50,196 nucleotides of DNA from CAYQLK01 sp964418515 (GCA_964418515.1 CAYQLK010000003.1:1-50196); one strand, 5' to 3'. Counted from the first letter of the stretch, positions 41,296 through 49,863 are shown. The notes: a model not told the origin generated them from the sequence alone. Numbers and translations: made by a program.

Positions 41296-41324
41296 AGTTT
41301 AAAAGAATCTCCTCAAACAATCAA
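41296..41324 (-). promoter_or_regulatory. sigma-A promoter of the DUF4012 gene, leaderless
   Basis: TTGATT (41324-41319), exactly 17 bases, TAAACT (41301-41296), then eight bases to the ATG at 41287. It also overlaps the alternative TTG start, which argues against that start. Confidence 0.6.
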
Positions 41325-41430
41325 TTTGGAAGTTATCAACAGAAGTAGATTTGAACTATAACGATGTGAAAACTTTATTATAAGAGTAACCTTTGTTGCG
41401 GCCACAAATTATTAAGATAAGTAGTGAGAT

Positions 41431-41922
41431 CTATCGAATGTATTTTCCTGAAATTATGACAAAAAAACTTAAAATTGCTGCTGAAATTAAGGATGTTCCA
41501 ATTATTTTTAGATAGTTAATTTGGACTTCTTGTGTAACAGGTGAAAGGGAAGTAGGAATAAGATTAAATTGTTGATTTATTGATTTAAGCTGATTAAGAA
41601 TTAAGGGTTCGTACTTTTGAAAATTGGAAATTGATTGTGCTTCATTTTTTGCGCTAGTTTTTAACTCAATGACATTGACGGTTTTGTCGGCAGCGATAAC
41701 TACTGGTTTATTTAAACCTATTTGTTTAATAAAGTCTGGCGAATTAATAATGACTGTTACGGATTTTTCAATATTGGTAACCTGTGTTTTTTCATGTGAA
41801 ATATAATATGTTTGACTTGTTAAAAACATTTTAGGATTTTGCCACAGATAAAAACAGGTGAGCGCAAAAACTATTGTGAAAATAATAAAAATATATAATT
41901 TTTCTGATTGAATTAATTTCAC
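41431..41922 (-). CDS. Wzz-like chain-length regulator, small
   Basis: 163 residues from a GTG start. Two membrane helices (about 10-27 and 139-160) flank an external domain of about 110 residues. A helical stretch (KNEAQSISNFQKYEPLILNQ) precedes the second helix. This topology is that of polysaccharide co-polymerases (Wzz/Wzc N-terminal part), but the conserved proline motif before helix two is only partly seen (PTSLSPVTQEV). It begins four bases after rnhA and is the last gene of the long rpmH operon. Its role with the upstream polymerase and flippase is inferred from context. Confidence 0.65.
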   Translation of the reverse strand: MKLIQSEKLYIFIIFTIVFALTCFYLWQNPKMFLTSQTYYISHEKTQVTNIEKSVTVIINSPDFIKQIGLNKPVVIAADKTVNVIELKTSAKNEAQSISNFQKYEPLILNQLKSINQQFNLIPTSLSPVTQEVQINYLKIIGTSLISAAILSFFVIISGKYIR

Positions 41923-41926
41923 GGCG

Positions 41927-42334
41927 TTATTTATCTAATACTAAATTAGCTTGAGCATCAGCCTCTTGGTTTTGTTCTCGAGGAACGTGGGTATATGTCA
42001 CCTTAAGAAATAACGACTCAAGAATTTTAACTTTTGAACTAAGTATTTTGAGATTGGGGTGTTTAATTTTGTACCTTCCGCTAAGTTGTTCAACGGCCAA
42101 TTTGGAATCTAATCGAAAATTAATATTTGTTTCTCCTACATCTTTGGATAATTCTTGGGCTTTTTGAAGCGCCTCAATAATAGCAGTGTATTCTGCAATA
42201 TTGTTAGTAGCCACCCCCAAAAAACTTCCACCGGTATAAATTGTTTCGCCATTTGTTTTGATTACAAAACCAGTTGAGGAAAGACCTGGATTGCCTCTGC
42301 TTGCGCCATCGGTAAAAATTGTGAATTCAGTCAT
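41927..42334 (-). CDS. ribonuclease HI family protein
   Basis: 135 residues; cleaves RNA in RNA-DNA hybrids. All four acidic residues are present: Asp in IFTDGASRGNPG, Glu in NIAEYTAIIEAL, Asp in FRLDSKLAVEQL and Asp in EQNQEADAQAN. It is the short form without the basic protrusion of E. coli RNase HI, as in archaeal and plant-like types. It sits oddly inside a polysaccharide gene string, overlapping the flippase gene by eight bases. Confidence 0.92.
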   Translation of the reverse strand: MTEFTIFTDGASRGNPGLSSTGFVIKTNGETIYTGGSFLGVATNNIAEYTAIIEALQKAQELSKDVGETNINFRLDSKLAVEQLSGRYKIKHPNLKILSSKVKILESLFLKVTYTHVPREQNQEADAQANLVLDK

Positions 42335-43574
42335 TTTTTAGTTTGTGTATGAGTATAATCGAACCACCGACTAATATCAGCACTTCACTAATAACGGTAA
42401 TATATGCTGAAGCATAAGCACCATATTGTGGAATGAAATACAAATTTGCAACACAGTTTGCTGTACCTACAACTAAGTACAAGATGCTTAATATTTTTTG
42501 TTTATTGAAGGTGATAAGCAGCCACATAACAATAGCCGAAAGAAAAAAGAACGGGTAGCCGAGCGAAAGAATTCTTAAAATATTTGCTGAGGATGAAAAG
42601 CTTGGTCCGGAAATTAAATTAATGATCAGGCCAGCAGTAAGAAAAAATACTAAAGACAGCGTAATAGACACAACACTAAGTAGTAATACTGACTTTTTAA
42701 AAATTCTAATTAAAACTTTTTTATCATTTAAATGATTTAAAAATACGGGAAAAAGTGCATTAGAAAAAAAGATTGGCACAACTAAAACGGTTTCAAAAAT
42801 TCTGTACGCAAGTCCATAAAAACCCACTTCTTCCGGTGATCTGATAAAACCTAAAATAATAGTATCGATTCTGAAATAGATTAAATTAATAACAAGGGCG
42901 ACTCCTAAAGATATTGAGCTTAGTGAAAGAGATTTGCTGTATGTTTTATCAAAAACAAACTTTGGTTTATAGGTGAGCTTATTTAGGAGTTTGTACGAGA
43001 CTAAAAACAGAACAGTATTAGCAAATGTATAAGAAAGAACAAGTAAATATATATTTTTGAATGGGATTACAAGGATAACCAAAATTAGGGTAGCAACGCT
43101 CGAAATGATTGTCGCAACAGACGACAAGTCATATCTAAGGTTTTTTTGGAAAATTGCGTTTAATGCATTGTATAAACCCTGAAAAAGAATGGTAAATGAG
43201 GCTAGAAATATGCCGAATTTGACACTATTACTAAAACCAGTACTACCGGATGCGTTATAAGGAAGAGAGAGGGCAATAAGAATACAAATTAGAGTCAATA
43301 GAGATGAAATAATAAACCGCAAAGCAAAAAATTTATTAAAATCGTCCTTTATTTTGTCTGGAGGTGTTAATTTTAAAAACGTTGCATTAAAGCCAAAGTC
43401 GGCAATTAGGTAAAAAATTGAAACAAATGACATTATTTTGACAAATTCTCCATAATCAAAAACTGTGAGCTGTCTTGTAATAAGTGCAGTAATAAAGAGT
43501 GAAACAGAGACGGTCGCGCCTTTGGCGATCATTTGAAAAATTGTATTTTTGGATACTTCTTTAAGGTTTGACAT
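42327..43574 (-). CDS. Wzx-type polysaccharide flippase (MOP superfamily)
   Basis: 415 residues with about 12 membrane helices. The N-terminus SNLKEVSKNTIFQMIAKGAT, then LITRQLTVFDYGEFV and LIADFGFNATFLKL, is typical of polysaccharide-export transporters that flip undecaprenyl-linked repeat units. It starts one base into the stop of the polymerase gene (TAATG) and ends overlapping rnhA, so expression is tightly coupled. The substrate is unknown. Confidence 0.9.
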   Translation of the reverse strand: MSNLKEVSKNTIFQMIAKGATVSVSLFITALITRQLTVFDYGEFVKIMSFVSIFYLIADFGFNATFLKLTPPDKIKDDFNKFFALRFIISSLLTLICILIALSLPYNASGSTGFSNSVKFGIFLASFTILFQGLYNALNAIFQKNLRYDLSSVATIISSVATLILVILVIPFKNIYLLVLSYTFANTVLFLVSYKLLNKLTYKPKFVFDKTYSKSLSLSSISLGVALVINLIYFRIDTIILGFIRSPEEVGFYGLAYRIFETVLVVPIFFSNALFPVFLNHLNDKKVLIRIFKKSVLLLSVVSITLSLVFFLTAGLIINLISGPSFSSSANILRILSLGYPFFFLSAIVMWLLITFNKQKILSILYLVVGTANCVANLYFIPQYGAYASAYITVISEVLILVGGSIILIHKLKND

Positions 43575-44908
43575 TATTTCAAGTCTAGCATTTTGTTTGT
43601 TGCTAAAATCAAACCGATTAGCACTGTAAAAATATAGTTAGTTTGAAATTGAGTTAAAAAATAGTGATCAAATATCATGCCAAAACCGTAAGCTCCAACT
43701 AATGGTAGTAAAAGATGTGATTTGATTTGTGGTTGAGACTTAACAAACTTACCGATTGTTTGTTTGAAAAATAAAAGAACCAGTATTAATCCAATAATTC
43801 CATATTCAGCTAAAAATAAAATTAAAAAATTATGTGGAGGTTGAAATAATCTTAAGTTAAAGTTTTGAAAAAAATAATTTTGAGCAACAATTAAGTAATT
43901 GTTGGGACCTACACCAATAATAAAGTTGTCAAAAAAAACTTTTAAACCTATTAGGTTTAATTCCAGCCTTTCTGAGATAGTTTTAGACTCTATACTAATT
44001 CCAGAAATATAGAAGAGAGAAAATAAAATAAAACTTGGTATAAAAAGAATAATAAATTTGTAATTAATTGGTAAATTGTTTTTGTATCTTAATAAAACAA
44101 ATATTATTGCCATTATTATTCCAGTTCTTGAGAAAGAACCAACTAGACCAATTGTAAAAATTCCAACAAGTAGGCCGCATAAAAATTTTAGGTATTTTGT
44201 TTTAGCCGAATTAATAATGAATATTGAGTAGGCCAAAGCGCTAACAAGAAGTGCGGCGAGAATGTTGGGGTGAGGGGTGGTTCCATAGGCTCTTAAAAAT
44301 GAGTTATTAAAAATCAAACCGGATGCAATATTGGGGGTCGTAGAAAAAAAACGATATGAACCAATAATTGGAATATTAGGGGATATGCCGGTTGAAAACT
44401 GAATTAGGCCGATAAAAGTTGAAATAACTGCACCAGATATTAAACCGATGGAAAAAATTTTAATAAAAAGATATAAAGTTTTGGAATTTGTTGTGAGATT
44501 AAAAATACTAAAAATTAAAAGTGACACAAATATTAATTTAATTAACCCGAAAACCAACAGTGTTTTATTGGGAGAAAAAATAAACCATAAAGCGATAAGT
44601 GTTGTTAAAAACAACAGGTAGACAAATTTTTGGATTTTGAGGTTTTTTTTGAATTTAAAGTTTTTTAAAGAAAATAATGCCATTAAAATAATTAAAATAT
44701 CTGAAGGGTGTATGGTGAGAATAAAATAATCTGTAAGAAAACCAAAATAATAGGCTTGTGACGTATTTATCTTAATACCTGATTGAAAATTTAGACTTAG
44801 TCCAAAACAAAAAACGATTAACGTTAAAAGAAGTTGTGGAGATTTAAGCTTTTGGAGAGACGATAAGTTTACGGAAGCGACCTTCGCCCTCAGATCTTGT
44901 TTCAACAT
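43574..44908 (-). CDS. O-antigen ligase/polymerase (Wzy/WaaL-type) membrane protein
   Basis: 444 residues, about 12 membrane helices, with a large outer loop containing the Wzy_C-type region: LVGSFSRTGIIMAIIFVLLR, later FIIGVGPNNYLIVAQNYFF and PPHNFLILFLAEYGIIG, a strong signature. The only usual start (ATG at 44908) lies 65 bases inside jag, which is long for an overlap; no later ATG, GTG or TTG precedes the first helix. It follows jag and precedes the flippase. Polymerase versus ligase cannot be told from the sequence. Confidence 0.87.
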   Translation of the reverse strand: MLKQDLRAKVASVNLSSLQKLKSPQLLLTLIVFCFGLSLNFQSGIKINTSQAYYFGFLTDYFILTIHPSDILIILMALFSLKNFKFKKNLKIQKFVYLLFLTTLIALWFIFSPNKTLLVFGLIKLIFVSLLIFSIFNLTTNSKTLYLFIKIFSIGLISGAVISTFIGLIQFSTGISPNIPIIGSYRFFSTTPNIASGLIFNNSFLRAYGTTPHPNILAALLVSALAYSIFIINSAKTKYLKFLCGLLVGIFTIGLVGSFSRTGIIMAIIFVLLRYKNNLPINYKFIILFIPSFILFSLFYISGISIESKTISERLELNLIGLKVFFDNFIIGVGPNNYLIVAQNYFFQNFNLRLFQPPHNFLILFLAEYGIIGLILVLLFFKQTIGKFVKSQPQIKSHLLLPLVGAYGFGMIFDHYFLTQFQTNYIFTVLIGLILATNKMLDLK

Positions 44909-45314
44909 CTGGATTGTTTTCTAAAGTGAGGTGAACTATACGCCTTTCGAAAGGTTTGAGGTTAGATAAACTTTGAGGCTTGTTTGAAAATTTGACCTTT
45001 TGAACAACTTTAGCAGCCAAATCTTTAAGTTCGGATTCTCTATTGGTTTTCCAATTATCGACATCAATGACAACATCAGGAAGCTCTTCCGTGGTAAATA
45101 GTTTATAAAGCATCGCATGAAGGATTGTTTGAAGTGAGTCTAAATTTTCTCCGTGCCTGCCAATTAAAATACTAGAGTCGGCACTTTCGATATTAAATCT
45201 TAATGAGCCGTCTTCTTGGCTGACTGCGGTTATTTCTGCACTTACATTAAGTCTGGAAAGTATTTTTTCCAGCTGATCGAGGATTTTGTCTTCGAGATTA
45301 TTATTTTTTGCCAT
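44844..45314 (-). CDS. KH-R3H RNA-binding protein (Jag/KhpB type)
   Basis: 156 residues. A KH domain (ILIGRHGENLDSLQTILHAM) is followed by an R3H domain (LKPFERRIVHLTLENNPDVE, then TRSEGEGRFRKLIVSP). The N-terminal Jag domain of Firmicutes homologues is missing or reduced to about 20 residues. Such proteins bind many RNAs and affect cell elongation. It overlaps yidC by 14 bases in the conserved rpmH-rnpA-yidD-yidC-jag order. Confidence 0.92.
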   Translation of the reverse strand: MAKNNNLEDKILDQLEKILSRLNVSAEITAVSQEDGSLRFNIESADSSILIGRHGENLDSLQTILHAMLYKLFTTEELPDVVIDVDNWKTNRESELKDLAAKVVQKVKFSNKPQSLSNLKPFERRIVHLTLENNPDVETRSEGEGRFRKLIVSPKA

Positions 45315-46134
45315 TGTTGTTATTTTTTAAGAATGGGAGCCAGTCTACCAAAGATCCCCAGCCCATCACAAGATACTGCTGAATAATACCAAGAACCGAG
45401 AAGGTGTTCCAATATAGGGAAAGACCAAGCGGGAGAGTGTATGAGAAATATCCAATTAAGAGCGGCAGAATAAATATCATTTGGCTTTGTGTCTGCATTA
45501 TGGTGTCTGAAAAATCTTCTTTTTCGTTTTTACCTTTTTTAGGTTTAGGGGTAGATTTTGGAAGAGCCATTTTGGACTGAACCATTTGAAATAGTGCAGT
45601 AATTACTGGAATAACAAGGAGTAGTATGCCTGCCGACTGCCAATCGGAGGGCTTGGTATATAGGTGAACACCAAGGAATGAGGCGTCAAGAGGTTGATTC
45701 AAATGAAGAAAGTCAAAATATAAAATACTATTGAGTTTGGTGAGCGCTTCACCTGTGCCATCAGACGAAACAAGCTGATTAAGAACTTGATACAGGGAGA
45801 AAAAGATTGGAATTTGGATTAACAAGGTGACACAGCCTGTAGCTGGATTAACGCCGTGTGTCTTGTAAAGCTCGGACTGTTTTTGAGCGTGGAGTGTTTT
45901 ATCTTTGCCGTGTTTTTTCTTAAGATCGTCAAGATGGGGTTTAAGCTCGGCCATTTTTCTTGTCTGATGAAGCTGTTTGCCAGTTAAAGGCCAAACAATT
46001 AAACGAATTAAAATAGTCAGAGCTAGGACTGCGAAAGCGAGAGGGTAGGGGAAGTTGGCTGCTTCAAAAAGTTTATAGAAAAAAACTGCGACGTTTAAAA
46101 TTGGGTGAACAAGTATTTGGTTAATGAGATCCAT
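45301..46134 (-). CDS. yidC: membrane protein insertase YidC
   Basis: 277 residues; inserts and folds inner-membrane proteins alone or with Sec. This is the short Gram-positive/Oxa1 form without the large periplasmic domain. Helices lie at about 5-20, 28-50, 100-125, 160-180 and 215-250. Core motifs: YPLAFAVLALTILIRLIVWP with the groove arginine, QSELYKTHGVNPATGCVTLL, and the closing PLGLSLYWNTFSVLGIIQQY. A charged loop (PKSTPKPKKGKNEKEDF) precedes the last helices. It starts six bases after yidD. Confidence 0.96.
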   Translation of the reverse strand: MDLINQILVHPILNVAVFFYKLFEAANFPYPLAFAVLALTILIRLIVWPLTGKQLHQTRKMAELKPHLDDLKKKHGKDKTLHAQKQSELYKTHGVNPATGCVTLLIQIPIFFSLYQVLNQLVSSDGTGEALTKLNSILYFDFLHLNQPLDASFLGVHLYTKPSDWQSAGILLLVIPVITALFQMVQSKMALPKSTPKPKKGKNEKEDFSDTIMQTQSQMIFILPLLIGYFSYTLPLGLSLYWNTFSVLGIIQQYLVMGWGSLVDWLPFLKNNNNGKK

Positions 46135-46140
46135 TTTTTA

Positions 46141-46434
46141 TTATTTTCTAGTTATATATGGCGAATATGATATCTTATGTTCCTTTTTTTTGCTTGTAGT
46201 AGTAACTGGATCATATCCACCAGCAGAGAACGGATTACAAGATAACACACGATAAATAATTTGTGGTAGCGCCTTAATACCAGAACCGCCTAATGAATGG
46301 ACTGCAAATTCTGAACAAGTCGGCGTATATCTACAGACAGGCTTAGTAAAAAATACTTTTATCAGACCATGGTCGGGTGAGAGGGTTTTTTGGTAGAGGT
46401 GAATAATTTTAATTAATAAGGTCGAAATAATCAT
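46141..46434 (-). CDS. yidD: membrane protein insertion efficiency factor YidD
   Basis: 97 residues. The family core is present: IHLYQKTLSPDHG, CRYTPTCSEFAVHSL and the final SCNPFSAGGYDPV with its conserved cysteines. A basic tail of about 20 residues follows. It sits between rnpA and yidC, spaced by five and six bases, as in most bacteria. Confidence 0.95.
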   Translation of the reverse strand: MIISTLLIKIIHLYQKTLSPDHGLIKVFFTKPVCRYTPTCSEFAVHSLGGSGIKALPQIIYRVLSCNPFSAGGYDPVTTTSKKKEHKISYSPYITRK

Positions 46435-46439
46435 AGTTT

Positions 46440-46739
46440 TTATAGTAATTTTTCTAGTTCAGTTTTAACTTCGGGAGAGTTTTTTTGAGATATATCTTTG
46501 CGAACCAATATAGAGATTTCTTTCTTTTGAGTAAAGAAAGGTGAAATTTCTAAAAATGCAGCCACCACTATCCTGCGCACCCTGTTGCGATCAACAGCCA
46601 GAGGACAAGTTTTTTTGGGAACGGTTACTATCAATTTATTTGTATCAGCAAGCCTGGAATTAACAATAAAGTAGGGCGACGAAACGGTATGGGAAAAATT
46701 GCGGGAAAACTTTTTGAGGCTCTGAGAGCGCGGGAGCAT
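46440..46739 (-). CDS. rnpA: ribonuclease P protein component
   Basis: 99 residues; helps the RNase P RNA mature tRNA 5' ends. The family motif is in AVDRNRVRRIVVAAF. The N-terminus is MLPRSQSLKKFSRN. Its ATG overlaps the rpmH stop by one base (TAATG). Confidence 0.95.
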   Translation of the reverse strand: MLPRSQSLKKFSRNFSHTVSSPYFIVNSRLADTNKLIVTVPKKTCPLAVDRNRVRRIVVAAFLEISPFFTQKKEISILVRKDISQKNSPEVKTELEKLL

Positions 46740-46897
46740 TACTTATGATTAATAACTCTAACTGTTAATGATTTGCGGCCTTTTCTTCGACGCGCAGAAA
46801 GCACAGCGCGACCAGCTCTGGTTAGCGATCTTTTGAAGAAGCCGTGTTTGCGGGCTCTTTTTTTCTTTTTTGGTTGATATGTCCTTTTGGTTGCCAT
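46739..46897 (-). CDS. rpmH: large ribosomal subunit protein bL34
   Basis: A 52-residue, very basic ribosomal protein. Reading from the ATG at 46897 gives MATKRTYQPKKKKRARKHGF, then FKRSLTRAGRAVLSARRRKG and a short end. The bL34 signature (KRTYQP, HGF, GR.VL.ARR.KGR) is complete, with a slightly long C-terminus (RKSLTVRVINHK). It leads the operon into rnpA, yidD, yidC and jag, next to the origin. Confidence 0.97.
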   Translation of the reverse strand: MATKRTYQPKKKKRARKHGFFKRSLTRAGRAVLSARRRKGRKSLTVRVINHK

Positions 46898-47119
46898 AAT
46901 TTGCGTGGGGAATTATATGCCTAATGATTGAGTAAATGCAAGCGCAGAAAATGCCTTTTCCACAATTAGACAAATGCTTGACGATATGTGGATAAATGCA
47001 ATATAGTCATAAGAACTTTTCGGGTCACTTGCGACTGTTTGCCCAGTCTTACCTAAAAAGAAAACACCTCCAAAAAAACCTAAATATTGACTTAATTTAG
47101 TCAAAAATAAACGCGACCT
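46898..47119. other. origin-side spacer between rpmH and dnaA
   Basis: 222 bases without a gene. It has one consensus DnaA box (TGTGGATAA, 46987-46995, reverse orientation) and a near box (TTTTCCACA, 46956-46964, one mismatch). The 9-mer TAAATGCAA occurs twice (46933-46941, 46993-47001), with a third partial copy (AAATGC, 46972). The divergent rpmH and dnaA promoters must lie here; only the rpmH one is clear. TTGACT at 47088 has no good -10 at 17 bases. The dnaA promoter may be DnaA-controlled. Confidence 0.7.
46912..46941 (-). promoter_or_regulatory. rpmH operon promoter
   Basis: TTGCAT (46941-46936), 18 bases, TATAAT (46917-46912), then 14 bases to the ATG. The predicted leader is about seven bases with no Shine-Dalgarno site. 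The -35 overlaps one copy of a repeated 9-mer in the origin spacer. Confidence 0.65.
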
Positions 47120-48490
47120 ATGGAAGTTGATTCTAAAAAACTTTGGAGTGAAATATTAAAAGACATAAAGTCTGATCTTTCTCCTGCTAATTTTCGTACG
47201 TGGTTTAGTGCAACAAAACTTGAAAACAACTATGACAATGAAAAAATAATGTTTAAGGTTGTTGTTTTAAATAATTTTGTTCGAGAGCAGATTCAGGCTA
47301 GATATCTTGATCAAATTAAAGACAGAATAAGCCAGAAATACAGTGAAGAGGAATTTGATCTTACGGTTGAGGTTGGAAAGGTCGAAATATTAAATATTGA
47401 GGACCAGCCAAAAATAAATGAGGTTTTCAAAGAACAGACAAGTACGAACGAAATAAAGGTCGGGTGGAGTAGTGCTAATAATTTGAATCCAAATTTTACC
47501 TTTGATAAGTTTGTGGTTGGAAACTCAAACAATCTGGCGTTTGCGGCTGCTCAGGCGGTGGCTCAAAGCCCAGGAAGTGTTTATAACCCATTTTTTATAT
47601 ACGGAGGGGTCGGTGTAGGAAAAACACATTTAATGCAGGCTGTGGCTAATGGAATATTAGAAAGAGATTCGAGTGTGCGAGTTATTTATACAACTTGCGA
47701 AAAATTTACAAACGAGTTTATCGAGTCTATTTCTTCAAAGAATTCTAAAAACTTTCGTGAGAAGTTTCGCAGAAACGACATACTTATGATTGATGATATT
47801 CAATTCTTAAGCGGGAAAGAATCCACACAGGAAGAATTTTTTCATACCTTTAATGAGTTATATGGGGGTGGAAAACAAATAATTATGACTTCTGATCGAC
47901 ATCCTTCGTCTTTGGGAAAAATAGAAGATAGGTTGGTTTCACGGTTTTTGGGTGGTCTTACGGTTGATATTGGTAATCCAGACTTTGAGATGAGGGTGGC
48001 TATAATTAACCAAAAGATCAAAACCAAGAACTTGGATTTGACTCCAGAGATTGTGGATATCATTGCGTCAAAAGTGGATAAAAACACAAGAGAGCTTGAA
48101 GGTGTGTTGACAGGTATCATTTCGCTAGCATCACTACGAGGCCAGGCAATTGATGTGGATATCGTTAAAAAATTCTTTGGAATCCAAAGTGAAACAAGGA
48201 GATCTAAGCCTATTACTCCAAGAAGAGTAATTTCGGTGGTTGGTAATAAAACTAAGATTTCGACCGGCGATATTTTAGGTAAAAATAGACAAAAAGAACT
48301 AGTAACGGCCAGACAAATAGTTATGTATCTACTTCGGGAAGAGTATAAATTTTCTTTGGTTTCTATAGGGGATTCATTAGGTGGAAGAGATCACACAACT
48401 GTAATGCATGGCGTTGACAAAATTAAAACTGATATTAAATCTAATATTAATCTTCGTGAGTTAGTGTTAGAAATAAATAATTCCTTATAA
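47120..48490 (+). CDS. dnaA: chromosomal replication initiator DnaA
   Basis: 456 residues. Domain I (about 1-80: WSEILKDIKSDLSPANFRTW) recruits partners. Domain III is AAA+ with Walker A GGVGVGKTHLMQAV, Walker B MIDDIQFLSGKE and RLVSRFLGGLTVDI. Domain IV binds DnaA boxes through the LGGRDHTTVMHGVDKI signature. Normal length for the family. It has no ribosome-binding site. Candidate boxes lie on both sides of the gene. Confidence 0.98.
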   Translation: MEVDSKKLWSEILKDIKSDLSPANFRTWFSATKLENNYDNEKIMFKVVVLNNFVREQIQARYLDQIKDRISQKYSEEEFDLTVEVGKVEILNIEDQPKINEVFKEQTSTNEIKVGWSSANNLNPNFTFDKFVVGNSNNLAFAAAQAVAQSPGSVYNPFFIYGGVGVGKTHLMQAVANGILERDSSVRVIYTTCEKFTNEFIESISSKNSKNFREKFRRNDILMIDDIQFLSGKESTQEEFFHTFNELYGGGKQIIMTSDRHPSSLGKIEDRLVSRFLGGLTVDIGNPDFEMRVAIINQKIKTKNLDLTPEIVDIIASKVDKNTRELEGVLTGIISLASLRGQAIDVDIVKKFFGIQSETRRSKPITPRRVISVVGNKTKISTGDILGKNRQKELVTARQIVMYLLREEYKFSLVSIGDSLGGRDHTTVMHGVDKIKTDIKSNINLRELVLEINNSL

Positions 48491-48735
48491 GAGTTGTACA
48501 CAACCAAGTATGTTTTATCCACAACTTTATCCACAAACAAAGAATATTTTTACAGACAAAACAAACCCAAAAATAAACCTACTCTTATGGGTTATAATAT
48601 GAAAATTGCTTATTCTAATAACAAAATGTTAATTTTCGACAATATTTTTGAGGCTAATATTAGCTTGGAATTACACATATCTACAGAGTATATTACTGTG
48701 ATTACTTGTTTAAAATAAAAAAATAAATAAAAGAG
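48491..48735. other. likely oriC core between dnaA and dnaN
   Basis: 245 bases. Two consensus DnaA boxes TTATCCACA stand in tandem (48515-48523 and 48527-48535) with a three-base gap. A weaker TTGTACACA (48494-48502, two mismatches) precedes them. The next 180 bases are very A/T-rich, suited to unwinding. This matches the dnaA-dnaN origin layout of Bacillus. I cannot identify DnaA-trio repeats with confidence. A 74-codon ORF here has no ribosome-binding site or family and looks spurious. Confidence 0.8.
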
Positions 48736-49863
48736 ATGGCACAAACAAAAATCGGTTTTTCAGTTAAACAAGAAGAATTTAATCAAGCATTACAACTTGT
48801 TTTGAGAGCTGTTAGTTCAAAGATAACTTTACCGATTCTTAGTAATTTTTTAATTGAGGTTGAGACAAATAAAATAATTGTTTCCTCGACTAATTTAGAT
48901 GTTGCGATTTCTGTTTATTTATCAGCTACGAATACAGAACTAGGGAAAATTGCGGTTCCAGGTAAGATTCTTAATGATTTGGTTTCGACACTAAATCCTG
49001 GAGATTTAAGGTTAGAAGTAATTGATGGTGTTGGATCATTATCATCAGGAAAATTTGCCGCAAAAATCAATACTGCGCCAGTTGATGATTACCCGGTCAT
49101 ACCATCTGAATCTGGTGAAGCTAGAGTTAGTATTCCTGCAAAAACACTATCGCTTGCAATTAATAGAGTTGAATTTGCGGCCGCTATTGATGAGTCAAGG
49201 CCAATTTTGGCAGGTGTTTTGTTTGATTTAAACGAGAAGGGGCTTGAGTTAGTGGCAACTGATGGTTATAGACTTTCGTACGCCAAATTCGAGCGAGAAT
49301 TTAAGACGCCAATAAAAATTGTTGTGCCAGCTAAAACCCTGCAAGAGGTTTCTAAAATTGCGTCAATTGGAGATGAAATTGGGATTTGGCTTTCAGAAAA
49401 CGATAAACAAGTCGTTTTTCGAACCGGAAATGTAAAAATAGTTTCGAGAATAATTGAGGGAGAATACCCAAATTGGAGAAAGATAGTTCCAGACAGTTTT
49501 AATACTAAAATGTTAATCAACAAAGATGAGTTTGCTAGAGCCTTAACTCAGGCTGCGGTTTTTGCAAAAGAGTCAGGTAATGTGGTGAAGTTAAGTTTAG
49601 GTGAAGGGTTGGGGTTGGTTGTCTCTTCTGTTTCTAGAGAGCTTGGTGAAGAAAAAAACGAAATTGAGGGTGAAATGGCGGGTCCATCTGGTGAGATAGC
49701 TTTTAATTGGAGATATTTGAATGATTTTTTGGGGGTGTGTGAGTCGGAAAAATTTTATTTAGAAATGCTTGAAAGTTTAAAACCTGGCAAGTTTACTCTT
49801 GAGAAGAACGAATCTGGAGTTGAGTTTATGCATATTATTATGCCTGTGAGGCTGCAAGAGTAA
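48736..49863 (+). CDS. dnaN: DNA polymerase III sliding clamp (beta subunit)
   Basis: 375 residues forming a half-ring of three similar domains. Typical segments: FNQALQLVLRAVSSKITLPI at the start, LVATDGYRLSYAKFE in domain two, and the C-terminal EFMHIIMPVRL that forms the partner-binding pocket. Standard length. It lies in the conserved position after dnaA; only A/T precedes the ATG. Confidence 0.98.
   Translation: MAQTKIGFSVKQEEFNQALQLVLRAVSSKITLPILSNFLIEVETNKIIVSSTNLDVAISVYLSATNTELGKIAVPGKILNDLVSTLNPGDLRLEVIDGVGSLSSGKFAAKINTAPVDDYPVIPSESGEARVSIPAKTLSLAINRVEFAAAIDESRPILAGVLFDLNEKGLELVATDGYRLSYAKFEREFKTPIKIVVPAKTLQEVSKIASIGDEIGIWLSENDKQVVFRTGNVKIVSRIIEGEYPNWRKIVPDSFNTKMLINKDEFARALTQAAVFAKESGNVVKLSLGEGLGLVVSSVSRELGEEKNEIEGEMAGPSGEIAFNWRYLNDFLGVCESEKFYLEMLESLKPGKFTLEKNESGVEFMHIIMPVRLQE

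Noticed and set aside
46758..46973. 71-codon ORF overlapping rpmH in another frame
   Set aside because: The alternative frame encodes complete bL34; this ORF is its shadow.
48494..48718. 74-codon ORF between dnaA and dnaN
   Set aside because: It covers the DnaA boxes, has no ribosome-binding site and no recognisable protein pattern; the interval is better read as origin DNA.
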